Positions 16,518-24,982 of a stretch of DNA of 64,000 nucleotides are shown piece by piece (within the stretch, counting starts at the first letter, position 1; every line of letters starts with the position of its first letter). Source of the DNA: Dysgonomonas sp. UBA5412 (GTDB lineage Bacteria; Bacteroidota; Bacteroidia; Bacteroidales; Dysgonomonadaceae); contig DHNQ01000016.1 of the NCBI GenBank assembly GCA_002409595.1, positions 182,246 to 246,245 on the forward strand, read 5' to 3'. Below the pieces are notes generated by a model that worked only from the letters and a program-made list of their open reading frames with translations, did no database searches and was not told the DNA's origin. A program made the position numbers and the translations under genes.

Positions 16518-18686
16518 TTAATTATTTGAATCGTTATTATCACTCTTATTAAGAGTCTTTTCTGGTCTTGGAGGACGAGGAAGAAGTACCTTACGAGATA
16601 GTTTAAATTTACCTGTTTTAGGGTCAATATCTATCAGTCTAACTTCTATTTCATCACCTTCTTTCAGTCCGGCTTTCTCTATATCTTCGATGCGATCCCA
16701 TGATATTTCAGAGATGTGAAGCAATCCGTCTTTGCCCGGAAGGAATTCACAGAATACTCCGTATGGCATTACCGAACGAACTTTAGCTTTATATACTTCT
16801 CCTACTTCGGGAACGGTAACAATACCTTTTATTCTTGCCATAGCAGAATCAATAGCTGTCTTGTTGGTAGCAGATATTTCTACACGTCCGTATCCGTCTA
16901 TTTCTTCTATTGTAACAGTAGCTCCTGTTTCTTCTTGAATACCTTGGATAATCTTACCACCAGGTCCGATAACTGCTCCGATAAATTCTTTGTTGATAAT
17001 AACAACTTCGATACGAGGAGCATTTTCTTTCAAGTCGGCACGAGGTTCTGACAACGTTTCCAATATCTTACCCATGATGTGCATACGACCTTCACGAGCT
17101 TGATTCAAAGCTTTCTCAAGGATTTCGAAAGACAGTCCGTCTACTTTTATATCCATCTGAGTGGCTGTAATACCATCTTTAGTCCCACAAACCTTGAAGT
17201 CCATATCACCTAAATGGTCTTCGTCTCCAAGTATATCGGAAAGCACAGCAAAGTTAGTACCTTTCTTTTCTGAGATCAGTCCCATTGCTATACCTGTAAC
17301 CGGTTTCTTGATCTTTACTCCGGCATCCATCAATGCAAGTGTACCGGCACAAACAGTAGCCATAGACGACGAACCGTTAGATTCAAGGATGTCAGACACT
17401 ACACGAATAACGTATGGATAGTCTGTCGGGATCATCGGTTTCAATGCACGATGTGCCAGATTACCATGACCTACCTCACGACGTCCAACACCTCTTTGTG
17501 GTCTTGCATCACCGGTTGAGAATGGAGGGAAATTATAGTGTAACAAGAATCTTTCTCTACCATTATTCAATACATCGTCGATGATCTTCTCATCCAACTT
17601 AGTACCTAGGGTAACAGTTGTCAAAGACTGAGTTTCACCACGTGTAAATATAGCCGAGCCATGTGCACCCGGCAAATAGTCTACTTCGCTCCAGATAGGG
17701 CGAATTTCTGTTGTAGAACGTCCGTCAAGACGCTTGCCTTCGTCTAGGATAGAACGACGCATAGCTTCTTTCTCCACGTCGTGATAGTAACGGGAAATTA
17801 AAGATCCCTTTTCAGCCAATTCTTCTTCTGTAAGACCGGCTTTATATTCTTCAACGATTGCAGCAAAGTTATCGCCACGCTCGTGTTTATTTGTGTTGCA
17901 AGATGTAGCTACGGCATAAGCTTTATCATAGCATTTAGCCCAAACATCTTTACGCAAATCTTCGTCATTTACTTCGTGACAGTATTCGCGTTTCACTGTT
18001 TTGCCAACAGCTTCCATTAGCTCTAACTGAGCTTGACATTGTACTTTAATGGCTTCGTGTGCAACTTTAATAGCTTCAAGCATTTCAGCTTCTGAAACTT
18101 CTTTAAACTCGCCTTCAACCATCATAATATTATCAATAGTTGCTCCTACCATAATATCCATATCAGCTTTTTCAAGTTGTTGGAAAGTAGGGTTTACAAT
18201 AAATTGTCCATCAATACGGGCAACTCTTACTTCCGAGATAGGACCATTAAATGGCACATCTGAAACAGCAAGAGCAGCAGAAGCTGCCAATCCGGCTAAA
18301 GCATCGGGCATATCCTCTCCGTCTGCAGAGAAAAGAACAATATTAACAAATACTTCAGCATGGTAGTCGTCCGGGAATAATGGACGTAGAGCACGGTCTA
18401 CCAAACGGCATACCAATATTTCATAATCAGACGCTCGCCCTTCTCTGCGTAAGAAACCTCCAGGGAAACGGCCATAAGCGGCAAATTTTTCTTTATATTC
18501 CACTTGCAGTGGCATAAAATCAACGTCCGGCTTTGCATCTTTTGCAGCACAAACTGTAGCAAGCATCATGGTGTTACCCATGCGTAGCATTACTGATCCA
18601 TCAGCTTGTTTTGCTAATTTTCCGGTTTCAATGGTGATAGTCCTTCCATCACCTAAATCGATACTCTTTGTAATCGGATTCATCAT
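16518..18686 (-). CDS. pnp: Polyribonucleotide nucleotidyltransferase (PNPase)
   Basis: A 722-residue enzyme with the full PNPase plan: first RNase PH core (from residue 1; GNTMMLATVCA, FPGGFLRREGR), the alpha-helical linker, the second RNase PH core (RLDGRSTTEIRPI, FLLHYNFPPFSTG and MDFKVCGTKDGITA), a KH domain (IGPGGKIIQGIQEETG) and an S1 domain (YKAKVRSVMPYGVFCEFLPG). It degrades RNA 3' to 5' phosphorolytically. There are two adjacent Met codons; the second is equally plausible as the start. The C-terminal tail is short and Asn/Asp-rich. PNPase genes often autoregulate through their leader; about 30 bases of leader precede the start if the -7 box at 18718-18725 is used. Confidence 0.98.
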   Translation of the reverse strand: MMNPITKSIDLGDGRTITIETGKLAKQADGSVMLRMGNTMMLATVCAAKDAKPDVDFMPLQVEYKEKFAAYGRFPGGFLRREGRASDYEILVCRLVDRALRPLFPDDYHAEVFVNIVLFSADGEDMPDALAGLAASAALAVSDVPFNGPISEVRVARIDGQFIVNPTFQQLEKADMDIMVGATIDNIMMVEGEFKEVSEAEMLEAIKVAHEAIKVQCQAQLELMEAVGKTVKREYCHEVNDEDLRKDVWAKCYDKAYAVATSCNTNKHERGDNFAAIVEEYKAGLTEEELAEKGSLISRYYHDVEKEAMRRSILDEGKRLDGRSTTEIRPIWSEVDYLPGAHGSAIFTRGETQSLTTVTLGTKLDEKIIDDVLNNGRERFLLHYNFPPFSTGDARPQRGVGRREVGHGNLAHRALKPMIPTDYPYVIRVVSDILESNGSSSMATVCAGTLALMDAGVKIKKPVTGIAMGLISEKKGTNFAVLSDILGDEDHLGDMDFKVCGTKDGITATQMDIKVDGLSFEILEKALNQAREGRMHIMGKILETLSEPRADLKENAPRIEVVIINKEFIGAVIGPGGKIIQGIQEETGATVTIEEIDGYGRVEISATNKTAIDSAMARIKGIVTVPEVGEVYKAKVRSVMPYGVFCEFLPGKDGLLHISEISWDRIEDIEKAGLKEGDEIEVRLIDIDPKTGKFKLSRKVLLPRPPRPEKTLNKSDNNDSNN

Positions 18687-18717
18687 AAATATTTTTTCTA
18701 AACTTCTTAAAATCGGA

Positions 18718-18725
18718 CAAAGGTA
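18718..18725 (-). promoter_or_regulatory. -7 box for pnp
   Basis: Minus strand TACCTTTG matches TAnnTTTG, 31 bases before the pnp start. No clear -33 TTTG at the expected distance. Confidence 0.4.
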
Positions 18726-18856
18726 AGCAAAGTTTTTGAGAATTAAGGGAATGAGGGCGCGAATTATAGTGATCTATTAACAAAGAGATATTATTCACTT
18801 CATCTTAATAAAATCTTAAACTGATCGGCTTAATTTCAACCCTATTTCCTAATAGA

Positions 18857-19648
18857 TCAAAAGCCTCTCTGTCTCATGGCTTCGAATGTCAAAACAGCAG
18901 TGGAAACTGATACATTCAAAGAATCTATCTTCCCTCTCATTGGTATCTTTATGCGGGCATCGGCATTATCGAGCCAAAAGGATGTCAGTCCATCTGCCTC
19001 TGTACCCATCACTATTGCAGTTGGTTTTGAAAAATCTGTATTCTGATACCATTGAGACGCTTGCAGTTCGGCTGCAAACGATTTTATATTATGAATCTTT
19101 AGATAAGCCAATGCCTCTTGGGAAGAGCAAACTGCCGTCTGTACAGTAAACAGACATCCAACACTGGAACGAACTGCATTCGGGTTGTATAGATCTGTTG
19201 CAGGATCGCAGATAATTACTGCATCTGCCTGAGCAGCATCAGCTGTACGCAGTATAGCTCCCAGATTTCCGGGTTTTTCTACTGCCTCGAGTATTATAAT
19301 AAAAGGATTGTCGGTAAGATTAAGATCTGTCAAGTGATGAGATTGGGGCTTGGCAAGGGTTAGCAAACCATCCGACCCTTCGCGATAAGCAATTTTACTG
19401 AATACTGATTCCGAAACCTCATATAGTTTATGTTCGGGTATTGCATCAAGAACATCGGGATATTCGGTCTTTTGAAAGAGTTCAGTACATACATATATAG
19501 AATCTATTTCGTAACCGGACGATAATGCCAGACTCAACTCGCGGGCTCCTTCTATCAAAAAAAGACCTTGTTCTTTACGTTCTCTGCTTTTTGAGAGTTT
19601 CACTACACTTTTTATCCTCGGATTTTGAAGGCTGGTTATCTTTTCCAT
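18857..19648 (-). CDS. TrmH/SpoU family RNA 2'-O-methyltransferase
   Basis: A 263-residue SPOUT methyltransferase. An N-terminal substrate-binding region (ITSLQNPRIKSVVKLSKSRE, then EQGLFLIEGARE) is followed by the knotted SAM domain with its three motifs: EKPGNLGAILRTADAA, AIVMGTEADGL and IPMRGKIDSLNVSVSTAVL. The N-terminal plan fits the 23S rRNA methyltransferases of the RlmB/TsnR/YsgA group, but the exact nucleotide cannot be read from sequence. It is a single gene between pnp and a divergent lipoprotein gene. Confidence 0.93.
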   Translation of the reverse strand: MEKITSLQNPRIKSVVKLSKSRERKEQGLFLIEGARELSLALSSGYEIDSIYVCTELFQKTEYPDVLDAIPEHKLYEVSESVFSKIAYREGSDGLLTLAKPQSHHLTDLNLTDNPFIIILEAVEKPGNLGAILRTADAAQADAVIICDPATDLYNPNAVRSSVGCLFTVQTAVCSSQEALAYLKIHNIKSFAAELQASQWYQNTDFSKPTAIVMGTEADGLTSFWLDNADARIKIPMRGKIDSLNVSVSTAVLTFEAMRQRGF

Positions 19649-19677
19649 TATTACAAAATATAACTTATATATGAGTG

Positions 19678-19685
19678 CAAAAATA
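19678..19685 (-). promoter_or_regulatory. -7 box for the SpoU methyltransferase gene
   Basis: Minus strand TATTTTTG, 29 bases before the start at 19648. A TTTG lies 15 bases further upstream (19704-19701), shorter than the usual spacing. Confidence 0.35.
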
Positions 19686-19718
19686 AATATTAATTATAGA
19701 CAAAAGCTTGTTATTTTA

Positions 19719-19726
19719 TACCTTTG
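19719..19726 (+). promoter_or_regulatory. -7 box for the M15-like lipoprotein operon
   Basis: TACCTTTG matches TAnnTTTG. It would give a leader of about 95-100 bases before the start at 19829. No convincing -33 TTTG is present. Confidence 0.35.
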
Positions 19727-19828
19727 TGCATCAAAACAGAAAAAGAATAAGATACAACTGTATATAACAGCTTCTTAGCAAACATTATACAGACGTGACA
19801 TTCCCCTCCTTAAATGGTTATTTTATAT

Positions 19829-20494
19829 ATGAAATATATCTGGATATTCTCAATAAGCATTCTCCCCCTGATAAGTTGCGGATCGGGTGGACAAGACGAA
19901 AGCGGTAAAGGAGACGAAGTACCTATTCCTAAGAAATACACTCGCTTTAGTGGAAATTACAACAGGACATTCAACGATCTTCAGGAGCAGCATATAGCGG
20001 CTGCAACCATCAACGGAGTAGGTCCCTTGGTTTCGAGAGCAGATACCGCTCTTTTTGCAGACCAACTGGTACGTATTCCAAACGAACTGGAAATATATAA
20101 GATAGATAGACTAAAGCATTCTATGCCTTTTCTTGTTCCAAAAGCGGTAACTCTACTTACTGATATATGTCTTAATTTCAGAGACTCTTTGATCAGTAAG
20201 AAAATGGCTTTATACAAACCGATAATAACGAGTATCACTCGTACGGATGATGATGTCTCGGGATTATCAAAGAGAAATGGAAATGCAAGTGAAAACTCAG
20301 CACACAGATATGGAACGACATTCGATATTGCATGGACCAGATTTGATAAAGTAAATCCGACAGATTCTCGCACTCTTGACGATGGACAATTGAAAGCTGT
20401 ATTGGGACAAGTGCTACACGACTTACGAGAGAGGGACAGATGTTATATTAAACATGAACGAAAACAATCTTGTTTTCATATAACGGTAAGATAA
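19829..20494 (+). CDS. DUF5715-like lipoprotein with M15-type metallopeptidase motifs
   Basis: The Met at 19829 begins a good lipoprotein signal (MKYIWIFSISILPLISCG), so I prefer it to the Met at 19814. The mature protein of about 200 residues ends with a peptidase-like core. SAHRYGTTFDIAW matches the S-x-H-x-x-G-x-x-x-D zinc signature of M15 D-Ala-D-Ala carboxypeptidases, and the terminal FHITVR could supply the last His ligand. ITSITRTDDDVSGLSKRN resembles the preceding strand in that family. A peptidoglycan-cleaving or remodelling role in the periplasm is inferred; family recognition as DUF5715 is from memory. truA begins 7 bases after its end, so the genes through EamA probably form one operon. 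Confidence 0.75.
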   Translation: MKYIWIFSISILPLISCGSGGQDESGKGDEVPIPKKYTRFSGNYNRTFNDLQEQHIAAATINGVGPLVSRADTALFADQLVRIPNELEIYKIDRLKHSMPFLVPKAVTLLTDICLNFRDSLISKKMALYKPIITSITRTDDDVSGLSKRNGNASENSAHRYGTTFDIAWTRFDKVNPTDSRTLDDGQLKAVLGQVLHDLRERDRCYIKHERKQSCFHITVR

Positions 20495-20501
20495 ACAACA
20501 G

Positions 20502-21251
20502 ATGAAACGCTATTTTATATATCTGGCATATAATGGACAAAACTATTGTGGATGGCAGATACAGCCTAACGGCATATCGGTGCAGGAAACAATAGAAAAA
20601 GCCTTGACTACACTTCTTCGGCTACCAACTTCTATCGTGGGTGCGGGACGGACTGATGCCGGAGTGCATGCTCGTATGATGACGGCACACTTTGATAGCG
20701 AATCGAATATTGAAACTACAGAATTAGCAAGAAGGTTAAACAGCATCTTGCCAAAAGATATTGCCATATATAATATTATGGAAGTAAGGATTGATGCTCA
20801 TGCAAGATTTGATGCCAAATCACGATTGTACAGATATTATATTACAACACAGAAAGATCCTTTTCTTCACCATCTGAAATATAAAATATTCGGAGAGCTC
20901 AATCTTGAAAAGATGAATGAGTGTGCCGACATTTTGTTCGAATATGAAGATTTTACCAGCTTTAGCAAGCTGCACACCGATGTAAAGACAAATAATTGCA
21001 AAATACAGATTGCTGAATGGGGAAAAAGTGGAAATGATTATATTTTCACAATCAAAGCAGACCGTTTTCTCCGGAATATGGTGCGCTCTATTGTAGGCAC
21101 TTTAATTGAAGCGGGAAAAGGTAAAATAAACAAAGATGATATGCGCCGAATCATTGAAGCAAAAGACAGATGTGCAGCCGGAACATCCGTTCCCGGCCAT
21201 GCTTTATTCCTTGAGGAGGTGGAGTATAACAATGACATATTTTTAGTGTAA
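20502..21251 (+). CDS. truA: tRNA pseudouridine synthase A
   Basis: A 249-residue TruA. The catalytic Asp lies in VGAGRTDAGVHAR, and FLRNMVRSIVGTLIEAGKGK and AGTSVPGHALFLEEVEY are the usual later motifs. It isomerises uridines 38-40 in the anticodon arm of tRNA. Its last base overlaps the start codon of nhaA (TAATG), implying translational coupling of two genes with unrelated roles. Confidence 0.97.
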   Translation: MKRYFIYLAYNGQNYCGWQIQPNGISVQETIEKALTTLLRLPTSIVGAGRTDAGVHARMMTAHFDSESNIETTELARRLNSILPKDIAIYNIMEVRIDAHARFDAKSRLYRYYITTQKDPFLHHLKYKIFGELNLEKMNECADILFEYEDFTSFSKLHTDVKTNNCKIQIAEWGKSGNDYIFTIKADRFLRNMVRSIVGTLIEAGKGKINKDDMRRIIEAKDRCAAGTSVPGHALFLEEVEYNNDIFLV

Positions 21252-22429
21252 TGCAACAAAGAAGATCAATTAAACACATACTTAGAGGCTTTATAGAGAA
21301 TGAGAAATCGGGCGGTTTCATTCTTATCATATGCACCTTAATATCAATTCTGCTAGCAAACTCTAATATAGGAGCTCAATATATATCCTTTTGGAATTCC
21401 AATTTGGGTAGCCATTCTGTTGCAGAATGGATCAATGATGGTTTGATGGCGATATTCTTCTTTTTGATCGGATTAGAATTAATACAAGAAATACATGAAG
21501 GAGAACTTTCTGATTTTAGACGAGCTTCTCTTCCTATTTCAGCAGCATTAGGAGGAATGTTGATTCCGGCAGCACTATACCTGTTGTTAAATTGGGGAAC
21601 AGATACACATGCCGGCTTTGGTATACCAATGGCTACAGATATAGCTTTTGCATTGGGGATACTTTCTCTACTTGGCAAACGAGTGCCAACATCATTCAAA
21701 GTATTCCTCACAGCCTTGGCAGTCATAGACGATCTGGGTGCAATTATAGTTATCGCAATATTTTACACAGCCTCTTTAGCTTGGGCAAATCTTCTGATTG
21801 CATTAGGTATTTTTATACTCTTGTTACTCTTAAACAAGAAGTTTCGTGTCTCTAATATTACACCTTATATAATCGGGGGTGTGGTAATGTGGTATTTTAT
21901 GCTACATTCCGGAATACATGCCACTATTGCCGGAGTCTTGTTGGCGATAACAATTCCGTATGAGAGGAATGTATCAAAAAATCCATCAAAGAAGGTGCAA
22001 CACATTCTCCATCATCCTATAACATATTTTGTTCTGCCACTTTTTGCTCTTGCTAATACAGCGATGCCAATAGAAGGTAATTGGCAACAGGCAATGGGTG
22101 AACCCTTTGCTCTAGGTATCTTATTGGGTCTTATTGTAGGAAAACCATTAGGAATTTTACTATTCAGTTTCATCTCTGTAAAAAGCGGTCTATGCAATTT
22201 GCCTCATGGTATGAAGTGGAAAGGAATGCTGGGAATAGGAATGTTAGGAGGGATCGGTTTTACAATGTCAATATTTATAACCTTACTAGCATTCAATGAT
22301 AGGATACATTATGTAAATGAATCGAAACTTATGATTCTGTTAGCATCTCTTATTTCGGGGATAATAGGATATGTATGGTTGAACTATATACTTAGACAAG
22401 AAAATAAACCAAATCAGATATGTGGCTAG
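21251..22429 (+). CDS. nhaA: Na+/H+ antiporter NhaA
   Basis: A 392-residue membrane protein with about 12 helices, the normal NhaA length. The ion-binding aspartate pair is present in LAVIDDLGAIIVIAIFY, and FFFLIGLELIQE, GIPMATDIAFALGIL and GIHATIAGVLLAITIPY are family signatures. It exchanges protons for sodium across the inner membrane for pH and salt homeostasis. It overlaps truA by one base and the next gene by ten bases. Confidence 0.97.
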   Translation: MQQRRSIKHILRGFIENEKSGGFILIICTLISILLANSNIGAQYISFWNSNLGSHSVAEWINDGLMAIFFFLIGLELIQEIHEGELSDFRRASLPISAALGGMLIPAALYLLLNWGTDTHAGFGIPMATDIAFALGILSLLGKRVPTSFKVFLTALAVIDDLGAIIVIAIFYTASLAWANLLIALGIFILLLLLNKKFRVSNITPYIIGGVVMWYFMLHSGIHATIAGVLLAITIPYERNVSKNPSKKVQHILHHPITYFVLPLFALANTAMPIEGNWQQAMGEPFALGILLGLIVGKPLGILLFSFISVKSGLCNLPHGMKWKGMLGIGMLGGIGFTMSIFITLLAFNDRIHYVNESKLMILLASLISGIIGYVWLNYILRQENKPNQICG

Positions 22430-23319
22430 CCTTAGCATTTGTTTCCGCTTTTTTTCTCGGATGTTATGATATAAGTAAAAAGAAATCTGTACAAGATAAT
22501 GCTGTTATTCCGGTATTGTTCCTCAACACTCTTTTTTGCTCACTCCTACTCCTTCCTCTTGTATTAATATCAAGGCTATCGCCCGACACATTGTCGGGGA
22601 CAATAGGATATGTGCCGTCTGTTCCGTTCGCTACTCATGGATATATTTTTATAAAATCGGTTATTGTACTCACTTCGTGGATATTCGGCTACTTTGCCAT
22701 AAAACATCTACCACTTACTATTACTGGCCCGATAAATGCAACCCGTCCGGTAATGACTTTACTGGGAGCCTTATTTATCTTTGGTGAACGGTTGAATCTA
22801 TACCAATGGATAGGTGTTATAATCACTATCATATCCTTTTTCCTTCTTTCTCTATCGGGGAAAAAGGAAGGAATCAGTTTTCATAAAAACAAATGGATTC
22901 TCTTTCTCCTTCTGGCTGCCATAGCCGGGGCTGCAAGCGGACTGTATGACAAATATCTGATGCAGCACTTTAGTTCTACCGCAGTACAATATTGGTTCAA
23001 CACTTACCAATGTCTACTCATGTTTATAGTGCTAATTACGTTATGGTATCCTAAACGAAAAAAGTCTACCCCGTTCGAATGGAGATGGAGTATATTGCTG
23101 GTTTCTCTATTTCTGACCATCGCTGATTTTGTCTATTTTTATGCTCTTACCGATCCCGAAGCTATGATCTCAATCGTGTCGATGGTACGGCGCAGCAGCG
23201 TATTGGTTTCGTTTGCAGGAGGAGTCTTGTTTTTCCATGAAAAAAACTTAAAAGGGAAAGCTATCGACCTTGTATTAATTATTGTCGCAATGTTTTTCCT
23301 ATATTTGGGAACAAAATAA
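22420..23319 (+). CDS. EamA/DMT-superfamily transporter
   Basis: A 299-residue protein with ten predicted membrane segments in two five-helix repeats, as in drug/metabolite transporters. The segments LPLTITGPINATRPVMTLLG and GERLNLYQWIGVIITIISF are typical of the end of the first EamA repeat, and IVSMVRRSSVLVSFAGG of the second. Substrate unknown. It starts ten bases before nhaA ends, so its translation is coupled to nhaA. Confidence 0.88.
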   Translation: MWLALAFVSAFFLGCYDISKKKSVQDNAVIPVLFLNTLFCSLLLLPLVLISRLSPDTLSGTIGYVPSVPFATHGYIFIKSVIVLTSWIFGYFAIKHLPLTITGPINATRPVMTLLGALFIFGERLNLYQWIGVIITIISFFLLSLSGKKEGISFHKNKWILFLLLAAIAGAASGLYDKYLMQHFSSTAVQYWFNTYQCLLMFIVLITLWYPKRKKSTPFEWRWSILLVSLFLTIADFVYFYALTDPEAMISIVSMVRRSSVLVSFAGGVLFFHEKNLKGKAIDLVLIIVAMFFLYLGTK

Positions 23320-23362
23320 GACAGCGGACTCGAATAAAGCAAATAAGATTACAATATTAGAT

Positions 23363-24001
23363 ATGAAAAAGATACTATTCTCCATACTATTCTTTACAAC
23401 AACAATATTATCTCTATCGGCTCAGGAGATAAGCAGTGTATTGCTGACCATGCCCGACAATATAATATTGGGACTGGATAGTGGGCAAAAAGAATTGCTT
23501 GGATCAACTCCTGCCGACACTACTGAATTGACTCTTGACAGGGGTACATTCTCGGAAATAAAGCGAACTGCAATATCTGCCGATTATATTTCGTTGCAAA
23601 CATCGGATGCGGGTACAACAGAAATAAAGCTTTTGCCATTGGTTAATGATTCGAAAATCATCTGTGTGATTAAAACGGTTTGTGGAACTGTATGTGACAG
23701 TCAGATACAGTTTTTTACAACAAATTGGTTGCCAATATCTCAAAAGGATCTATTGCCTAAGATAGACAAGGATTCTTTTATAAAAAACGATACTAACCGC
23801 AATAGCCAAGACTTTGAAAATGCTTATAAATCACTGGATATGAATCCGATCAAATACACATTATCTGCTACCGATAATACACTTGTTGTAAAATATGACA
23901 TAGAGGGATATTTATCGAAGGATGATTATAAAAGAATTCAGCCTTATCTTAAAGAAGAGCCTTTGGTGTTGACATGGGATAAAACCTCTTATAAATTATA
24001 A
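23363..24001 (+). CDS. DUF3256 family exported protein
   Basis: I place the start at 23363 because MKKILFSILFFTTTILSLSA is a clean signal peptide; upstream in-frame Met codons overlap the previous gene. The mature protein of about 190 residues (EISSVLLTMPDNIILGLDS, then EIKLLPLVNDSKIICVIKTV) matches DUF3256, a periplasmic family common in Bacteroidales with no known function. Conserved aspects are the MPD near the N-terminus, the central strand with Cys in KTVCGTVCDS and the ending LTWDKTSYKL. It lies 43 bases after the EamA gene and is closed by a strong palindromic terminator. Confidence 0.8.
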   Translation: MKKILFSILFFTTTILSLSAQEISSVLLTMPDNIILGLDSGQKELLGSTPADTTELTLDRGTFSEIKRTAISADYISLQTSDAGTTEIKLLPLVNDSKIICVIKTVCGTVCDSQIQFFTTNWLPISQKDLLPKIDKDSFIKNDTNRNSQDFENAYKSLDMNPIKYTLSATDNTLVVKYDIEGYLSKDDYKRIQPYLKEEPLVLTWDKTSYKL

Positions 24002-24009
24002 CACGGTCG

Positions 24010-24063
24010 ATAATAAAAATATAGGGGTTACTTTAATTAAAGTAACCCCTATATTTTTATTAT
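24010..24063. terminator. 54-bp perfect palindrome, bidirectional terminator
   Basis: Every base from 24010 to 24063 pairs around a centre between 24036 and 24037 (core GGGGTTACTTT / AAAGTAACCCC with flanking ATAAAAATATA / TATATTTTTAT). It has both A and T runs, so it can end the DUF3256 transcript and the converging small GNAT transcript. Confidence 0.92.
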
Positions 24064-24066
24064 TTC

Positions 24067-24354
24067 TTAATCTTCATTTTCGACTATAAGATCTTCATAC
24101 TCAGGATGCCTTTGTATATATATTTTAGTATAGGGACATATCGGATATACTTTCAAGCCGCGATTGCGAATATAATCTAACAGAGTCTTCGTAAGAGCAG
24201 CAGCAATGCCTCGCCCTTCGAGAGGCAAAGGAACTTCGGTATGTGTTACCCAAAGCACATTTCCATGTTTTCTGTAATCTACAATGCAGAGCAAACCATC
24301 TACCACTGTTTCGAAACGGCTCTTTTCTTCATTATGTACAATCTCATATTCCAT
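24067..24354 (-). CDS. Small GNAT-like N-acetyltransferase (YjdJ/COG2388 type)
   Basis: A 95-residue minimal GNAT. The segments VLWVTHTEVPLPLEGRGIAA and ALTKTLLDYIRNRGLKVYP hold the acetyl-CoA loop (EGRGIAAAL), and CPYTKIYIQRHPEYEDL is the typical end. The family (COG2388, human homologue NATD1) lacks an assigned substrate. Its stop is close to the palindromic terminator, and it starts immediately downstream of the lipoprotein gene on the same strand, with adjoining coordinates, so the two are likely co-transcribed. Confidence 0.9.
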   Translation of the reverse strand: MEYEIVHNEEKSRFETVVDGLLCIVDYRKHGNVLWVTHTEVPLPLEGRGIAAALTKTLLDYIRNRGLKVYPICPYTKIYIQRHPEYEDLIVENED

Positions 24355-24942
24355 TTATTTCCCTCCTCCAAAAGTAAAGCTTACCGGTATATATACAGGT
24401 GATGTCACCGGAACATTGCCGACATTAAATGTTGGTTTCAGTTGTAGTTTAACATTCGATTTTTTCGAACCAATTCCTAAAAAATTCTTTGCAATTTCTG
24501 TCACGGCATCTTTAGAATTATTTTTCATCAGAGAGGCTAGATCTACACCGATTGTCAGAGGCAATGTCTGAGTTTGTCCGGCTGAAATATTTAATGTCTG
24601 ATTTAGCGCTCCCGTAGTAAATTGGATATCGTCTATACTAATTATATATTGTAAGCCATTCATTATAGCCGCAGATTGATTCGGGTTTTTCACATCCAGA
24701 TTTAATACGAAATCTAACGGGATAGAGGACGCCGATCCATTCAGAATAGAAGTTACCTTCGGAATAGAGGTCAACGACAAACCATTAGACAGATTCATTC
24801 CCGAAATAGATAAGCCTGTAATAGATTTATAATTATACTCACAGTTAATCAAGTTGTATGTGCTTGACAGTCCCTGCTGGATACTATTACAACCGATAAG
24901 AGTGATTACTACAAACAGTAGAGCTATGATTCTTTTCTTCAT
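24355..24942 (-). CDS. LEA-2-like periplasmic lipoprotein of unknown function
   Basis: A 195-residue lipoprotein: signal MKKRIIALLFVVITLIGC with lipobox LIGC. The mature part is rich in Ser, Asn, Leu and Ile in alternating strands. The segment SIPLDFVLNLDVKNPNQSAA resembles the 'xNPN' turn of LEA type 2/WHy immunoglobulin-like domains, and the protein ends in TSPVYIPVSFTFGGGK. I assign the fold only tentatively. There is no SDD(E) surface signal after the Cys. Function unknown; it is directly followed by the small GNAT gene. Confidence 0.6.
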   Translation of the reverse strand: MKKRIIALLFVVITLIGCNSIQQGLSSTYNLINCEYNYKSITGLSISGMNLSNGLSLTSIPKVTSILNGSASSIPLDFVLNLDVKNPNQSAAIMNGLQYIISIDDIQFTTGALNQTLNISAGQTQTLPLTIGVDLASLMKNNSKDAVTEIAKNFLGIGSKKSNVKLQLKPTFNVGNVPVTSPVYIPVSFTFGGGK

Positions 24943-24982
24943 TTTCGTTTAATATTCTATTATTAACGCAATCTATATTAAA

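Noticed and set aside
16716..18366. Several 86-111-residue frames antisense to pnp
   Set aside because: pnp is fully explained on the other strand and these have biased composition with no recognisable family.
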